DNA of 64,000 nt from an uncultured Alphaproteobacteria bacterium (GCA_944392565.1 CALXWX010000005.1:1-64000), one strand, 5' to 3'; shown: positions 1-7,687, counted from the stretch's first letter. A program made the numbers and translations. Notes: generated by a model not told the origin, from the letters alone.

Positions 1-77
1 GGCGGGATTGACGGGGCTCGAACCCGCGACCTTCTGCGTGACAGGCAGACGCTCTAAACCAGCTGAGCTACAACCCC
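1..77 (-). tRNA. tRNA-Asp (GTC)
   Basis: Read on the minus strand this folds as a complete cloverleaf: the acceptor arm GGGGTTG pairs with CAATCCC (one G-U pair), the anticodon loop carries GTC, and the T-arm has GGTTCGAGCC. The discriminator is G and the first two bases of an encoded CCA are visible; the final A falls just outside the window. Confidence 0.95.
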
Positions 78-175
78 TAAGCGCGAGACTTATATTATAC
101 TGTTATTGGAATAAATGCAAGCAGTTTTTTTATAAAAACAGAAAAAATATATAAATATACATCAATCTGGGCAAT

Positions 176-832
176 TTATTCACCCGTATTAAAACAAGCG
201 CCCGTAAATTTATATACCCCAACATTGTCTTCGAATTCTGTTCCTTGGGGTTGATAACAGTTCGTAATGCTGGTTGCGCCAACTGATGAAGTACCCGGAT
301 TTTCTGTGCCATCTTTGCGGGTTAATGTTGGGCATTTTGTGCAACCTGTTTTTCCGTCTGTTGATGAACCGTAATATCCTGCTGCACATCTGTATGATGT
401 TGTTGGATTGCATTTTGCGACACCACTAGAACAGCTGCAATAGTTATTTATTTTTTGTTGGTATCCCGTTGTTATATCTGTCCAGCCTGTTGCGGTGCAT
501 TCTGGCGTGCATATACATTCACATGCTAAATAAAATTTCTGATCTGCATCACAAGTAAAATTATCATTTGTATAAATTTCTGTGTATCCGTCTGGGCAAT
601 AAAAGCATTTATAAACCCTGAACCAGCGTGTACTACCTTTGCCCCTATAACATTTTGCGGTATCCAATGTCCCACCACCACAGCCATACGCATATAATAC
701 TGTTCCGTATGTTGGAAAATTATCACATGGTACGATATCGCATGTTTCCGCAATTGCATTTGTTCCGGACAGCATGGGCAATATTAACACCAGAATTTTT
801 ACAAAAAATGCATACTTATATTTAATGTGCAT
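176..832 (-). CDS. Cysteine-rich secreted protein, family A copy 1
   Basis: A 218-residue protein with an N-terminal signal peptide (hydrophobic stretch ending in AIAET) and no further membrane segment, so probably exported. The mature part is dense in paired cysteines (CTPEC, CSCSSG, CTKCP). The C-terminal third contains the pattern CxKCP...GATSITNCY, then a D-N-V-G-V-Y stretch and a final Cys. The same pattern occurs in the divergently transcribed gene at 976-1704, so the two are paralogues sharing a 143-bp intergenic region. The spacing suggests a small disulphide-bonded, EGF/TNFR-like module, but I recognise no named family and no catalytic site. Function is unknown; a surface or secreted adhesin-like role is a guess. 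Confidence 0.75.
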   Translation of the reverse strand: MHIKYKYAFFVKILVLILPMLSGTNAIAETCDIVPCDNFPTYGTVLYAYGCGGGTLDTAKCYRGKGSTRWFRVYKCFYCPDGYTEIYTNDNFTCDADQKFYLACECICTPECTATGWTDITTGYQQKINNYCSCSSGVAKCNPTTSYRCAAGYYGSSTDGKTGCTKCPTLTRKDGTENPGTSSVGATSITNCYQPQGTEFEDNVGVYKFTGACFNTGE

Positions 833-975
833 GATAAAATCGGTGGTTTATTTTCGGCATATATTTTTTGATTCTATGCATTAATTTTTGCATATTTTCC
901 GGGCGATTGTCAATTGTCTTTTTTGCCTGTTTTTAACCACCGTTTAGATTCGGCATAAAAAAGAGGGGATGAAAC

Positions 976-1704
976 ATGCTGGTTTCTGGGATTATTTCTA
1001 AAATAAATATACCGATTTTTATCGGATTGATTGTTGTGTTTTCTGCGTTTGCATCGAACGCATATGGTGCCACATGTTCGTTTGCCGGTACGGATTACGC
1101 AGAACCTAATCCACATGATGAATGGGTGGTGGTATCAAAAGACGGATTGAATTGTGATGGTGTGGGTATGTACGACTGGTATGCGTGGCATTATGATGGA
1201 CCATTAAATACAGTGTGGTTGTTTACATACAGTTGCAGAAGCTGTCCGCCCGGATATGTATTAGAAGATGCCGTTTTACATTTTGATGAGGGATGTGAAT
1301 TAGAGTATAAAACTTGTGAGATTGATAACCCATGTGATATAACGGTTGATGATTGTCGTGAATGGTATCCTGATATGTATTATGATTGGACCCAGATGGA
1401 GGTTTACGAAGTAGAAGCTAAATCCACACCGTACATCACTGATCCATTGACGGCACATTGTGATTGCGGGGTAAAAAAAGAATATCGCTGTATATCAAAT
1501 ATGTACGGTCAACCAACCAGTGCGTCTGATTCTGGTGCATGTAATAAATGTCCGTCGTTAAAAAGCAGTCATGGCAGCAATGTGTCTGGATATGCAAATG
1601 TTGGTTCAACCGATATAACCCAGTGTTATATGCGTGCAAATATATCATTGCGTGATGATACTGGTGTATTTCAATTCATCCAGCCATGTTATTACACCAA
1701 GTAA
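976..1704 (+). CDS. Cysteine-rich secreted protein, family A copy 2
   Basis: A 242-residue protein with a hydrophobic N-terminus ending around NAYGATC, so probably exported. The start follows a clear AGAGGGG ribosome-binding site. Many cysteines come in pairs (SCRSCPPGY, DNPCD, CDCG) and the C-terminal part repeats the CNKCP...GSTDITQCY...DDTGVF...PCY pattern of the divergent neighbour at 176-832. The N-terminal halves are poorly alike, so the shared unit is the C-terminal domain. It lacks obvious enzymatic motifs. I do not recognise the family; the pair may be variable surface or secreted proteins. Confidence 0.75.
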   Translation: MLVSGIISKINIPIFIGLIVVFSAFASNAYGATCSFAGTDYAEPNPHDEWVVVSKDGLNCDGVGMYDWYAWHYDGPLNTVWLFTYSCRSCPPGYVLEDAVLHFDEGCELEYKTCEIDNPCDITVDDCREWYPDMYYDWTQMEVYEVEAKSTPYITDPLTAHCDCGVKKEYRCISNMYGQPTSASDSGACNKCPSLKSSHGSNVSGYANVGSTDITQCYMRANISLRDDTGVFQFIQPCYYTK

Positions 1705-1710
1705 GTTATA

Positions 1711-1739
1711 TTGCAAAATTCCCCAAAGTGTATTATAAT
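1711..1739 (+). promoter_or_regulatory. Sigma-70-type promoter for the SHOCT gene
   Basis: TTGCAA and TATAAT separated by exactly 17 bp, starting 7 bp after the stop codon of the cysteine-rich gene and 35 bp ahead of the SHOCT-domain gene. Confidence 0.7.
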
Positions 1740-1773
1740 ATATCTATATTTATATTAAACAATGGGGTAAAAC

Positions 1774-2094
1774 ATGGGGGAAGTAATTGTGGCATTTTTA
1801 ATAATGTTTGCAGTTGTCGTTGTGGGGGTGGCAATTATATCCGTTCCAATTATGATTGCAAATGCGCGGGGCATCAGTGGTGGTGAAAAGGTTGCAATTA
1901 TAATCCTGTCGATTTTGGGGATATTCTTTGGAATCACATGGTTTGTTGCACTGATATTATCGCTGGTATGGCATGGCGATTGTTTATCTGGTGATAATTT
2001 GGATAAACTGGAAAAATTGTCCAAATTATACAAGGACAAGGTTATCACCAAATCAGAATACGAACGAATGAAATCAAAATTAATGCGTGAATAA
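1774..2094 (+). CDS. Small membrane protein with C-terminal SHOCT domain
   Basis: A 106-residue protein with two transmembrane segments (about residues 4-28 and 38-66) followed by a short charged helical tail. The tail, LDKLEKLSKLYKDKVITKSE..., fits the SHOCT motif, in which a short linker leads to I/L-T-x-E-E/Y-[F/Y]. The hydrophobic part has the G-IFFGITWFVALI flavour of superinfection-immunity-like proteins, but that resemblance is weak. It has its own promoter and ends at a bidirectional terminator, so it is probably monocistronic. The role is unknown; SHOCT tails are thought to mediate oligomerisation. Confidence 0.75.
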   Translation: MGEVIVAFLIMFAVVVVGVAIISVPIMIANARGISGGEKVAIIILSILGIFFGITWFVALILSLVWHGDCLSGDNLDKLEKLSKLYKDKVITKSEYERMKSKLMRE

Positions 2095-2096
2095 AA

Positions 2097-2126
2097 AAAC
2101 AGACCCAAAATTGGGTCTGTTTTTTA
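2097..2126. terminator. Bidirectional intrinsic terminator
   Basis: A 10-bp inverted repeat ACAGACCCAA/TTGGGTCTGT is flanked by A-runs on the left and T-runs on the right, so it can end transcription of both the SHOCT gene and the converging gene at 2124-2363. Confidence 0.85.
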
Positions 2127-2363
2127 TCTGGTTTTTTCTTTTGATGGTATTTTTTTTGTCGCGGCTTTCTTTTTTATTTTTGCAATACCCGCGCGCAGTT
2201 TGTCCACCATTGATGGCGCGTTTAATCGCGCTTCTTCTTTTGCCGCCGCGCGCGCCAATTTTTCTTGTTCCCATTCGCGCAGGATTTCTTCGCGTTCTGC
2301 GGGTGTTTTTGCCGCTGCCAGTTGGTCTTCCAGCCATGGACTGTTTGTTTTATTTTTTGTCAT
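2124..2363 (-). CDS. Small charged hypothetical protein
   Basis: A 79-residue, very basic and alanine/glutamate-rich protein predicted to be one or two long helices (EREEILREWEQEKL, AAAKEEARL), with a lysine-rich C-terminus. There is no signal peptide or membrane segment. AAAAGGAT lies 7 bp before the ATG. It follows the VirB11-like gene with a 33-bp gap on the same strand, so the two could be co-transcribed. No family recognised. Confidence 0.6.
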   Translation of the reverse strand: MTKNKTNSPWLEDQLAAAKTPAEREEILREWEQEKLARAAAKEEARLNAPSMVDKLRAGIAKIKKKAATKKIPSKEKTR

Positions 2364-2396
2364 GTTTTATCCTTTTTATTGTTTTGTATAATTGTA

Positions 2397-3356
2397 CTAT
2401 ACCACTTCTGTTACCGCGCGCAAGGCGCCATCGCGTGATAATTGCACAACGCGTATTTTCTTTTTCATTTCTGCAATTAAATCAGTACGGTCATATGCTG
2501 GTTGGGTGTGCAGAATTCTGTCTGCAAATGCGGCATATGCGGCATCCGCGCTTTCGGCATGAATTGTTGTGTAAAAATGATCATGTCCTGTCCCCAGCAT
2601 TTCCCACAAAACGGCGGCGTTATCCGTTGATATTTCACCGCCAATAATTACATCTGGTGTCATACGAACAACCAAATCCAATAATCGCGCATAGTTAAAG
2701 TCGTTTGTTTGTTCGGTACGCGATAATATAAAATGAACATGGTTTGGTTGTGGAACCTGGATTTCGCGGGCATCTTCGACCGTAATAACACGACTGTTTT
2801 TGTCAATTAATTTCAACATATGATTTAAAAATGTCGTTTTTCCCGTTGCGGTTGCACCACTGATTAAAATCGGACTGCCATCATTTATTGCGGTCATTAA
2901 TCTGTCATACGGGTCGTCTGGCCGTACAGATTCGCGCGGTTTAACCTTTAACAGTTTTTCGCCACGCCGTAAATGATAGTTTTCAAATGATGTATCTGGC
3001 GCCGATGTTCCGCGGATATTCAGCGCAACACCGCCCGTCACATCGCGATCATCATATTGTACATTTGGACCCGCAATTGCGGTAAATCTGTGATTGCCGG
3101 GCAGTGTTGCATATACAACCGGCATGCCATGAATTGGATCAAATGGACGTTCATAGATATTGGCGACCGTGTGAATTAAATCAATTAAATATTGTTTTGT
3201 TAAAACTGCGGCATTATATGCAACCCATGGAACGCGCGCACCATGCAGCCGCATCCATACTTCACCCGCGTGGTTGATTGCAATTTCTTCCACGAATGAT
3301 GGCTTATAGAATTCTTCCAGTGGCTTTAATAAAGATTCCAGAACGATATTTGACAT
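2397..3356 (-). CDS. virB11: VirB11-like type IV secretion ATPase
   Basis: A 319-residue secretion ATPase that would form the cytoplasmic hexamer powering a type IV secretion channel. The N-terminal domain has the family look (LLKPLEEF..., EEIAIN, GEVWMR). The C-terminal RecA-like domain holds Walker A GATATGKTT, an Asp box around VITVEDAREI, and a His box with H and E residues near TTIHAESADAA. I place the start at the internal ATG giving MSNIVLES rather than the upstream in-frame ATG 36 bp earlier, because this matches family N-termini. Other secretion genes are not adjacent; VirB8-like genes are about 21 kb away, so the system is dispersed. Confidence 0.9.
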   Translation of the reverse strand: MSNIVLESLLKPLEEFYKPSFVEEIAINHAGEVWMRLHGARVPWVAYNAAVLTKQYLIDLIHTVANIYERPFDPIHGMPVVYATLPGNHRFTAIAGPNVQYDDRDVTGGVALNIRGTSAPDTSFENYHLRRGEKLLKVKPRESVRPDDPYDRLMTAINDGSPILISGATATGKTTFLNHMLKLIDKNSRVITVEDAREIQVPQPNHVHFILSRTEQTNDFNYARLLDLVVRMTPDVIIGGEISTDNAAVLWEMLGTGHDHFYTTIHAESADAAYAAFADRILHTQPAYDRTDLIAEMKKKIRVVQLSRDGALRAVTEVV

Positions 3357-3383
3357 CGTAATAATTTTATCACAAATCCCGAC

Positions 3384-3412
3384 TTGAATCAAAACGCTTT
3401 ATTTGATAAAAT
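3384..3412 (+). promoter_or_regulatory. Sigma-70-type promoter
   Basis: TTGAAT and TAAAAT with 17-bp spacing, 22 bp ahead of the lipoprotein gene at 3434. Confidence 0.65.
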
Positions 3413-3433
3413 TATAAAAAAGAGAGATACATA

Positions 3434-3997
3434 ATGAAAAAATCATTGTTATTTGCAATTTGTTCTGTATTTGCATTGTGTGCATGTGCAACGGATTCTG
3501 ATACGCCATACAATACAACCGATTTTGCCCAGGGTGGGGCAGATGCGCCATTGTACAATGAACGCACCAGTGAATTTATGCAGGCGGATAACCAATATTC
3601 TAATATTGATTCATATAAACCAAAAACGGCGGCAGAAAAAGAACAAAATGATAATAAATGGAATACCGCGCGTATGGAAACGCGTTGGCAAGAATACCGT
3701 GGTACAATGGTTCGTGTGCAAATATTGCTGGGGAATACAGATTTGCGCGAAATGCGTCTGCGTCTGGTTCAAAATGCAGACGGCATGGATATTGATGGTG
3801 ATGCGCGTACAATTCTGGCAAAGGTTGCCGATTATGAAATGAAACGTGTATGCGGTCGTAATGCGGACAGTATTGTTATGGTATATGACCGCCCATCATT
3901 TGATGTTATGCGTCCAACGCCATATTTTGATTATCGGGTCGAAGCCGAAGGATCCACCATGCGTGAATACGGTTTCAGATGCGTGTATAACAATTAA
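3434..3997 (+). CDS. Putative lipoprotein
   Basis: A 187-residue protein with a type II signal peptide: a lysine start, a hydrophobic core, then ALCAC, whose cysteine would be lipidated. The mature part begins with a low-complexity acidic/asparagine stretch, then a helical segment with conserved-looking WNTARMETRWQEYRGT, and ends in a compact cysteine-containing domain (KRVCGRNADS...FRCVYNN). Two Cys residues may form a disulphide. The next gene downstream is another lipoprotein with a 29-bp gap, so they probably form an operon. Function unknown. Confidence 0.75.
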   Translation: MKKSLLFAICSVFALCACATDSDTPYNTTDFAQGGADAPLYNERTSEFMQADNQYSNIDSYKPKTAAEKEQNDNKWNTARMETRWQEYRGTMVRVQILLGNTDLREMRLRLVQNADGMDIDGDARTILAKVADYEMKRVCGRNADSIVMVYDRPSFDVMRPTPYFDYRVEAEGSTMREYGFRCVYNN

Positions 3998-4026
3998 TAA
4001 TTAACAAAAAAACAAAGGGGAAAAAT

Positions 4027-4359
4027 ATGAAAAAACTGATGTCTGCGGTTGCAGTTTGTGGTGCAATGTTTTTAACCGCGTGCGACAGCAATGCCGGCGC
4101 ACAAAATGGTGATACGGTTGTAATTGACTTTGCCGGATATAAAGATGGCGTTCAATTCGCCGGCGGTACCGCAACAAATTTCCCATTGGTTTTGGGCAGT
4201 GGTCAATTCGTGCCTGGATTTGAAGAACAATTAATTGGCATGGAACAGGGCGAAACGCGTGATATTAATATAACATTCCCTGAAAACTATGTTCCAGAAT
4301 TGGCGGGGCAAGATGTTGTGTTTACTGTTACAGTAAATGAAATTGTTCCGGCAAAATAA
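4027..4359 (+). CDS. FKBP-type peptidyl-prolyl isomerase lipoprotein
   Basis: A 110-residue protein with signal peptide and lipobox LTAC, followed by a minimal FKBP fold. The run LGSGQFVPGFEEQLIG, then GETRDINITFPENY and FTVTVNEI, matches the core of the trigger-factor/SlyD PPIase domain. It would catalyse cis-trans proline isomerisation or chaperone exported proteins from the periplasmic face of a membrane. It is unusually short: just one domain with no helical extensions. An AAAGGGG site precedes the ATG and a strong terminator follows. Confidence 0.85.
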   Translation: MKKLMSAVAVCGAMFLTACDSNAGAQNGDTVVIDFAGYKDGVQFAGGTATNFPLVLGSGQFVPGFEEQLIGMEQGETRDINITFPENYVPELAGQDVVFTVTVNEIVPAK

Positions 4360-4377
4360 TTTTTGTGAAAAAAACAT

Positions 4378-4408
4378 AAACCGGTCTGGGGTCAGACCGG
4401 TTTTTTTT
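4378..4408 (+). terminator. Intrinsic terminator
   Basis: CCGGTCTG/CAGACCGG hairpin with a 4-nt loop and eight T residues, 20 bp after the FKBP gene. Confidence 0.9.
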
Positions 4409-4441
4409 GCGCCGTTTTTATAATTGATGAAAACAGTAAAA

Positions 4442-4639
4442 AATAAAAAAACGCCGCCGGTTTCCCGGCGGTGTTTCCGAATGCCCCGAAAGGAAGGAAA
4501 GGAGAAAAAGAAATTGGGCATTCTAAACCAAAAAAACTTTTGGGGTCCAGAGTCCAGAGGAGAGAGAATGTAGGAGGGAGTCTGAATCCCTGAACCCCAT
4601 GGGGTTTTCACCCCGTCGCCGGGGTTTCCCCCTTTGACG
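4442..4639 (-). ncRNA. Candidate small RNA with C/U-rich anti-Shine-Dalgarno loops
   Basis: No protein gene fits this intergenic stretch. On the minus strand there is a 17-bp-spaced promoter (4646-4674) and, about 200 nt on, an intrinsic terminator (CACCGCCGG hairpin then a T-run at 4441-4473). The transcript folds into a stem formed by 4584-4598 with 4542-4555, whose loop reads CUCCCUCCUACAUUCUCUCU and continues CCUCU. A second hairpin (GAAUGCCC/GGGCAUUC, 4479-4486 with 4516-4523) has the loop UUUCUCCUUUCCUUCCUUUC. Both loops complement ribosome-binding sites, as in alphaproteobacterial cuckoo/alpha-r14-type RNAs. The assignment rests on structure only. Confidence 0.6.
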
Positions 4640-4645
4640 AATCGA

Positions 4646-4674
4646 AATGTAATACATTTTATTTAATTTGTCAA
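4646..4674 (-). promoter_or_regulatory. Promoter of the candidate small RNA
   Basis: On the minus strand TTGACA and TACATT are separated by 17 bp. A second TTGACA lies 13 bp further upstream. Confidence 0.65.
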
Positions 4675-4843
4675 GTATTTTTGTCAAAATAATTTTTTGT
4701 ATTGTTTTTAATCCCGAAAATCCGCCAAAAATAGGAAATCGTCCTTGTTGCCCGTGGGGCTGGGTTGGAATAAAATCAATATCAGACATAATGCCCAACC
4801 CGTATATGGTTTGTCGCATTAAAAAACAAAGGGAGAGAGAATC

Positions 4844-5089
4844 ATGACACACGAAGATGTTTGGCGGGCTATCGAGCGTTTTGCCACGGAACACGGCATG
4901 TCTTGTTCTGGATTGGCAAAATGCAGCGGTCTGGATCCGACAACTTTTAATAAAAGCAAACGTTGGTCCAAAGAAGGGCAACCGCGTTGGCCATCAACGA
5001 ACAGTATTTCTAAAATATTGTCGTCAACAGGCGCCAGTATCCAAGATTTTACAAAATTCATTGAATCACATGGCAAAGATCGCGAATAA
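4844..5089 (+). CDS. Small HTH DNA-binding protein
   Basis: An 81-residue single-domain protein. The layout (AIERFATEHGMSCSGLAKCS, GLDPTTFNKSKRW, PSTNSISKIL, TGASIQDFTKFIE) matches the HTH of alphaproteobacterial phage-repressor-like LexA/S24 proteins, where a helix-turn-helix precedes a peptidase domain, but the peptidase domain is absent. The ribosome-binding site GGGAGAGAGAAT is complementary to the loop of the divergent small RNA at 4442-4639. A terminator follows directly. Confidence 0.8.
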   Translation: MTHEDVWRAIERFATEHGMSCSGLAKCSGLDPTTFNKSKRWSKEGQPRWPSTNSISKILSSTGASIQDFTKFIESHGKDRE

Positions 5090-5106
5090 TTGCGTATCCC
5101 ATCGTT

Positions 5107-5137
5107 GACCGTGGCGTATGCTGCGGTCTTTTTTTTG
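5107..5137 (+). terminator. Intrinsic terminator
   Basis: GACCG/CGGTC hairpin with a T8 run, 17 bp after the HTH gene. It also argues against starting the next gene at 5090. Confidence 0.7.
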
Positions 5138-5173
5138 TTGGACAATTGTGGGTTCTTTTATTATTCTGAAACC

Positions 5174-5596
5174 ATGTTTGATGGTGTAAATATTTTTTCA
5201 TCAGATGCGATATGGCGGCATATATTGTCTGACCTGGGGGCGCATGTATCTGATACGCCAATTGCATATGGTATTGATTTCGATTCATTAGATATCGTTA
5301 AACCTGTATCCATGCTGGAATTACGCAATGCGGTTCAACATGCGCTGGATATGGATATTGGAATAATTCATAATATTTTTGGGCGTAATGTACAAATGCC
5401 TACAATCCAGGCAAAAATTATAATTTTATTATACAAATCGGGTGGAATGTCGGCATCGCAATTACGCAATGCATTGGGTTATTCGCCAAATGCGACAACG
5501 CATGCGGTTGATACGGCAATATATCAATTGCGTCGTGCATTTGGACATGAATTTATAAAAAATATAAATGGGGTATATCAAATTGGCAAATTATAA
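5174..5596 (+). CDS. Winged-helix regulator with vestigial receiver domain
   Basis: A 140-residue protein read from the ATG after the terminator. Residues 1-60 keep only the end of a response-regulator receiver fold: LDIVKPVSMLELRNAVQHAL is the classic Lys-Pro motif of beta5-alpha5, but there is no room for the phospho-acceptor Asp. Residues 70-140 are an OmpR-like winged helix (LRNALGYSPNATTHAVDTAI, then QLRRAF and a GVYQIG wing). It is therefore probably a phosphorylation-independent DNA-binding protein. Its end overlaps the start of birA by 29 bp, so the two are translationally coupled. Confidence 0.7.
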   Translation: MFDGVNIFSSDAIWRHILSDLGAHVSDTPIAYGIDFDSLDIVKPVSMLELRNAVQHALDMDIGIIHNIFGRNVQMPTIQAKIIILLYKSGGMSASQLRNALGYSPNATTHAVDTAIYQLRRAFGHEFIKNINGVYQIGKL

Positions 5597-6248
5597 ATTG
5601 ATTTCTTTTGATAAAATCCCCAGTACCCAGACATATGCGTTGGAAATGGTTGCATCTGGTACGGCGCGCGATCATACTGTTATTATGGCAATGGCGCAAT
5701 CTGCGGGTCGCGGTCGTTATCGGCGTACATGGGTTTCGCATCATGGTAATTTATATGCCAGTTTTATTTATAATGCCGATGAACGCGATCCGCGATTATC
5801 ATATGTTGTTGCGGTTGCAGTTGCAGAAACATTGATTTCATTTGGAATTCATCCAAAAATAAAATGGCCAAACGATATTTTAATTGATGGCAAAAAAGTA
5901 TGCGGCATATTAATTGAATATGCGGGTCATTTTGTCATTGTTGGTATTGGAATAAATATAAAATCCAATCCAACTGTTGCGGCGTATCAAACAACAAAAT
6001 TGGATAATTACGCCACGGTTGAAAAAACGGAATTGTTAAATCGTTTGATGAAGAATCTGGATCGGTGGCGGTGTATGCCGTTTGTTAATGTTCGTGCGCG
6101 TTGGATGGATTTGGCGGCGGGATTAAATCGCACGGCAAAATATCGTGGTGAAGAAATGGAATTAATCGGGATTAATGAAAATGGGGCGCTGATATTGCGC
6201 AATGACACGCGTTATATGCTGGCATATGGCGATGAAATCAGTATGTAA
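5568..6248 (+). CDS. birA: Biotin--[acetyl-CoA-carboxylase] ligase
   Basis: A 226-residue enzyme that makes biotinyl-AMP and transfers biotin to the carrier lysine of acetyl-CoA carboxylase. Visible motifs are AGRGRYRRTWVS (biotinyl-adenylate binding loop), IKWPNDIL, KVCGILIE and VGIGINI, in the usual order. It has no N-terminal DNA-binding domain, so it is the monofunctional class. The gene starts inside the winged-helix gene upstream, an unusual coupling. Confidence 0.93.
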   Translation: MGYIKLANYKLISFDKIPSTQTYALEMVASGTARDHTVIMAMAQSAGRGRYRRTWVSHHGNLYASFIYNADERDPRLSYVVAVAVAETLISFGIHPKIKWPNDILIDGKKVCGILIEYAGHFVIVGIGINIKSNPTVAAYQTTKLDNYATVEKTELLNRLMKNLDRWRCMPFVNVRARWMDLAAGLNRTAKYRGEEMELIGINENGALILRNDTRYMLAYGDEISM

Positions 6249-6258
6249 AAATATTATC

Positions 6259-6287
6259 TTGACTTTTTATTAAATTTGTGATAGTAT
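6259..6287 (+). promoter_or_regulatory. Promoter upstream of the phage-like cluster
   Basis: TTGACT and TAGTAT with 17-bp spacing, just after birA. Two terminators follow within 75 bp of the predicted start, before the first phage-like gene at 6396. Confidence 0.7.
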
Positions 6288-6312
6288 ACAAAACATAATC
6301 AGGCAGGTTATG

Positions 6313-6369
6313 TCCGCATATGGCGGATTTTTTTATTTCATGGCACGCGATCATTGCGTGCCATTTTTA
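6313..6369 (+). terminator. Tandem terminators in the cluster leader
   Basis: The first hairpin is TCCGC/GCGGA with T7 (6313-6334). The second is ATGGCACGC/GCGTGCCAT followed by T5 (6340-6368). Both sit between the promoter and the endolysin gene, an attenuator-like arrangement or the end of a very short RNA. Confidence 0.7.
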
Positions 6370-6395
6370 TTTGCTGCAACAGGGGGGATTGTCAA

Positions 6396-6806
6396 ATGCA
6401 ATTAAGACTGATAAACAATCCGGATAAATCGCGTGCCATATTATATAAAATTGCACGGGTGGTATATGCAGAAACACATGCCACAACATTGCGCTTGGTC
6501 GAAGCAATGGCATCAATGATTGCAAATATTGCCAATGGAACTGGTCGTGATTATTCAGATATCATATCTGATTCAGAATTGTTTTGTTCATTAAATCCAG
6601 AATCTGAAAACAATAAATTATTGTCTGTTAATGTAACCGACAACGGATTCCAGATGTGTTTGCGTGTGGTGTCACGAATGTTGCATGGCACATTACCAGA
6701 TTCATGCAATGGCGCAACGCGTTTTCATCATGCGGATAAAATGCCATCATGGTCAACATCGCGTGGATATATTGCGGACATAGATGGATTGCTGTTTTAT
6801 TTATAA
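6396..6806 (+). CDS. SleB-type cell wall hydrolase (phage endolysin)
   Basis: A 136-residue single-domain protein from the ATG after AGGGGGGA. The catalytic-domain pattern of Hydrolase_2/SleB enzymes is visible: ARVVYAETHA near the N-terminus (with the expected Glu), a central VVSRMLHGTLPDSCNGATRFHHAD, and W-S-T near the end. Such enzymes cleave peptidoglycan glycan strands. At the head of a phage structural cluster with a small membrane protein next, it is the likely lysis enzyme. No signal peptide is seen, consistent with holin-dependent export. Confidence 0.8.
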   Translation: MQLRLINNPDKSRAILYKIARVVYAETHATTLRLVEAMASMIANIANGTGRDYSDIISDSELFCSLNPESENNKLLSVNVTDNGFQMCLRVVSRMLHGTLPDSCNGATRFHHADKMPSWSTSRGYIADIDGLLFYL

Positions 6807-6819
6807 TCGGAAAACAATC

Positions 6820-7041
6820 ATGCGAAAAATTATCAGTGGCGGATTTTTATCTGGACACAGAACATATATTATATCAGGCATTGGGATATTATCTGCAATT
6901 GGTGCATATATGGTGGGGGACACCGATATATTTACTATGTTGCAATCTATATTTACATTGGGCGGGATTTATTTCTTGCGCAAATCCAGCGAAACAAAAA
7001 GGAAAAAACATGGAAAACATTCCAGAAAAATTTCTGAATAA
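6820..7041 (+). CDS. Putative holin
   Basis: A 73-residue protein with two predicted membrane helices (YIISGIGILSAIGAYMV and MLQSIFTLGGIYFL) and a strongly basic C-terminal tail rich in Lys and His. Size, topology and position directly after an endolysin gene are typical of phage holins. The 3' end overlaps the next gene by 32 bp. Identification is by context; no specific holin family is recognised. Confidence 0.65.
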   Translation: MRKIISGGFLSGHRTYIISGIGILSAIGAYMVGDTDIFTMLQSIFTLGGIYFLRKSSETKRKKHGKHSRKISE

Positions 7042-7666
7042 AGATGGAACATTAAACACAGATGCGTTATTAAAATCATATATTGAACTGGAAAAGAAAA
7101 TAGGAACGATGGTGTCTGTTCCAGACAGTAATTCTGATGATGCATCGCGTGCAAAATTTAATCGCGCAATCGGTGTTCCAGAATCTTCATCAGAATATCC
7201 GACGAATCAGTTGTTTGATGACGAAGAATTGCGTGAAAAATTTTTTGAAATCGGATTAACATCAACCCAGGTTGAAAAAATTTATCAAATTGCCGAAGAA
7301 TTTTTATCACCTGTATTAACAGAATTATTTGATGTTCAAAATGAATCGAATGCAATTGCTGAATTAAAAAATTTCTTTGGCACAACAGAAAAAATGAATG
7401 ATGCATTGCGTGCAATAAATACATTTGGTCAGAAATATTTACCACACGATGCGTTCGATATATTATGCTCTACACCCCAGGGAATCCAAGGTGTGTACAA
7501 GATGATGCAATCAATGGAACCAACCGTTCATACAGATGACAATGATATTAAAAATTTATCTGATGCAGAATTGCGTCGCATGATGCGTGATCCGAAATAT
7601 TGGCGTGATTATGATCCAGAATATGTTCGCAAAATAGAAAATGGATTTAAAAAATTATATTCATAA
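7010..7666 (+). CDS. Phage scaffold / capsid assembly protein
   Basis: A 218-residue acidic, mostly helical protein. It starts at an ATG behind AAAAAGGAAAAAAC inside the holin-like gene. The N-terminal LNTDALLKSYIELEKK and the C-terminal SDAELRRMMRDPKYWRDYDP are typical of T7-like capsid assembly (gp9-type) scaffolds, whose C-terminus contacts the coat protein. The acidic middle contains long coiled-coil-prone segments. The capsid gene is the next phage gene downstream, after an intervening histone-like gene. Confidence 0.7.
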   Translation: MENIPEKFLNKDGTLNTDALLKSYIELEKKIGTMVSVPDSNSDDASRAKFNRAIGVPESSSEYPTNQLFDDEELREKFFEIGLTSTQVEKIYQIAEEFLSPVLTELFDVQNESNAIAELKNFFGTTEKMNDALRAINTFGQKYLPHDAFDILCSTPQGIQGVYKMMQSMEPTVHTDDNDIKNLSDAELRRMMRDPKYWRDYDPEYVRKIENGFKKLYS

Positions 7667-7687
7667 TGAAAAAAATGCACTTTCTTC

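Noticed and set aside
4231..4981. Minus-strand frames of 126 and 152 codons over the small-RNA region
   Set aside because: They cross the terminator hairpins and the FKBP gene antisense; composition and missing ribosome-binding sites argue against coding.
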